Below, one piece after another: positions 7,127 through 7,632 of a stretch of DNA of 7,632 nucleotides. A model generated the notes under the pieces. That model was given only the letters and a program-made list of their open reading frames with translations, was not told where the DNA came from and did no database searches. Position numbers and translations under genes: made by a program. Source of the DNA: an uncultured Pseudomonadota bacterium (lineage in GTDB: Bacteria; Pseudomonadota; Gammaproteobacteria; Burkholderiales; Casimicrobiaceae); assembly GCA_937958295.1 (NCBI GenBank), contig CALFEY010000163.1, positions 1 to 7,632 on the forward strand, in the 5' to 3' direction. Numbering within the stretch: position 1 is the first letter of the stretch; each line of letters begins with the position of its first letter.

Positions 7127-7632
7127 ATGCTCCGCTCGCTCGCCATTCGCGACTTCGTGACCGTGACCGTGCTGGACGTCGAGTTCGCATCCAGGCTCAC
7201 GGTGCTCACCGGCGAAACGGGCGCCGGCAAGTCGATCCTCCTCGACGCGCTCGGCCTCCTTCTCGGCGATCGCTTCGAAGTGGGACAGCTACGGGCAGGC
7301 GCCGAGCGCGCCGAGCTCGCGGCCAGCTTCGACATCGGCGATGTCCCGGCGGCCAGCGCATGGCTCGCGGACCAGGCCTTGGCCACGGAAGGCACCGAGG
7401 TGCTGCTTCGCCGGGTGCTCGATGCGCAAGGTCGTAGCCGCGCCTGGATCAACGGCCGCCCCGCCACGCTCGCCCAGCTCAAAGCGCTGGGCGAGATGCT
7501 CGTGGCCTTGCACGGCCAGCACGCGCACCAGTCGCTGGGCCAGCCGGAGGCCCAGCGCGCCCTGCTCGACGCCTTCGGCGGCTTCACCATCCTGGCGGGC
7601 GAGGTCGCCGATCGCTGGCGTGCGTGGCGTGC
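7127..7632 (+). CDS. recN: DNA repair protein RecN, N-terminal 168 residues; 3' end beyond the window
   Basis: SMC-like ATPase recruited to DNA double-strand breaks. Translation from the ATG at 7127 gives MLRSLAIRDFVTVTVLDVEF and then LTGETGAGKSILLDALGLLLGDR, where the Walker A motif GETGAGKS spans residues 29-36 (Lys35). LRRVLDAQGRSRAWINGRPATLAQLKALGEMLVALHGQHAHQSL follows; its core LHGQHAHQSL is characteristic of RecN. Full RecN proteins have about 550 residues, so roughly the first third is present and the coiled coil and Walker B part lie off the right edge. The frame is open to the last base. The start is 6 bases after the nadK stop with no separate ribosome site, which suggests coupled translation. 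No LexA box was found near nadK or recN. Confidence 0.96.
   Translation, partial: MLRSLAIRDFVTVTVLDVEFASRLTVLTGETGAGKSILLDALGLLLGDRFEVGQLRAGAERAELAASFDIGDVPAASAWLADQALATEGTEVLLRRVLDAQGRSRAWINGRPATLAQLKALGEMLVALHGQHAHQSLGQPEAQRALLDAFGGFTILAGEVADRWRAWR

Noticed and set aside
7121..7200. SOS (LexA) control of recN
   Set aside because: recN is an SOS gene in some bacteria, but no CTGT-N8-ACAG type box is seen before recN or in the hrcA-nadK region.

Overview
The window is GC-rich proteobacterial chromosome, most likely from a betaproteobacterium. The gene set recN-nadK / hrcA-hemH / grpE-dnaK is a conserved stress and housekeeping neighbourhood in that class, and the protein motifs fit. Coding density is high and no mobile element, tRNA, rRNA or CRISPR array was seen. 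No genus can be named from the sequence alone.

Layout, left to right. The left edge cuts dnaK (minus strand), keeping its first 400 residues: the whole ATPase domain and the interdomain linker. Upstream of it lies grpE, also minus. A strong candidate sigma-32 (RpoH) promoter (CTTGAAA, then CCCC) precedes grpE, and a second weaker one sits between grpE and dnaK. Next to the right, all on the minus strand, is a tight four-gene run transcribed in the order hrcA (heat-shock repressor), an NTF2/SnoaL-like small protein, hemH (ferrochelatase), and a membrane-anchored peptidase C13 (legumain/caspase-clan) protein. Gaps between these genes are only 2, 22 and 12 bases, so they probably form one operon. 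A hairpin-forming inverted repeat lies between the end of that run and the grpE promoter. A 153-base divergent region separates hrcA from the plus-strand pair nadK (NAD kinase) and recN (DNA repair ATPase, cut by the right edge).

How it fits together. GrpE and DnaK are a nucleotide-exchange factor and its Hsp70 chaperone. HrcA is a repressor of heat-shock genes, but no CIRCE operator is visible here, so grpE-dnaK looks RpoH-driven and HrcA presumably acts elsewhere. HemH completes haem synthesis, NadK makes NADP, and RecN acts in double-strand-break repair. The two less ordinary genes are the NTF2-like protein and the C13 peptidase. The peptidase has a multi-helix membrane domain fused to a catalytic domain with intact His and Cys motifs, and is the most interesting item in an otherwise conserved cluster.
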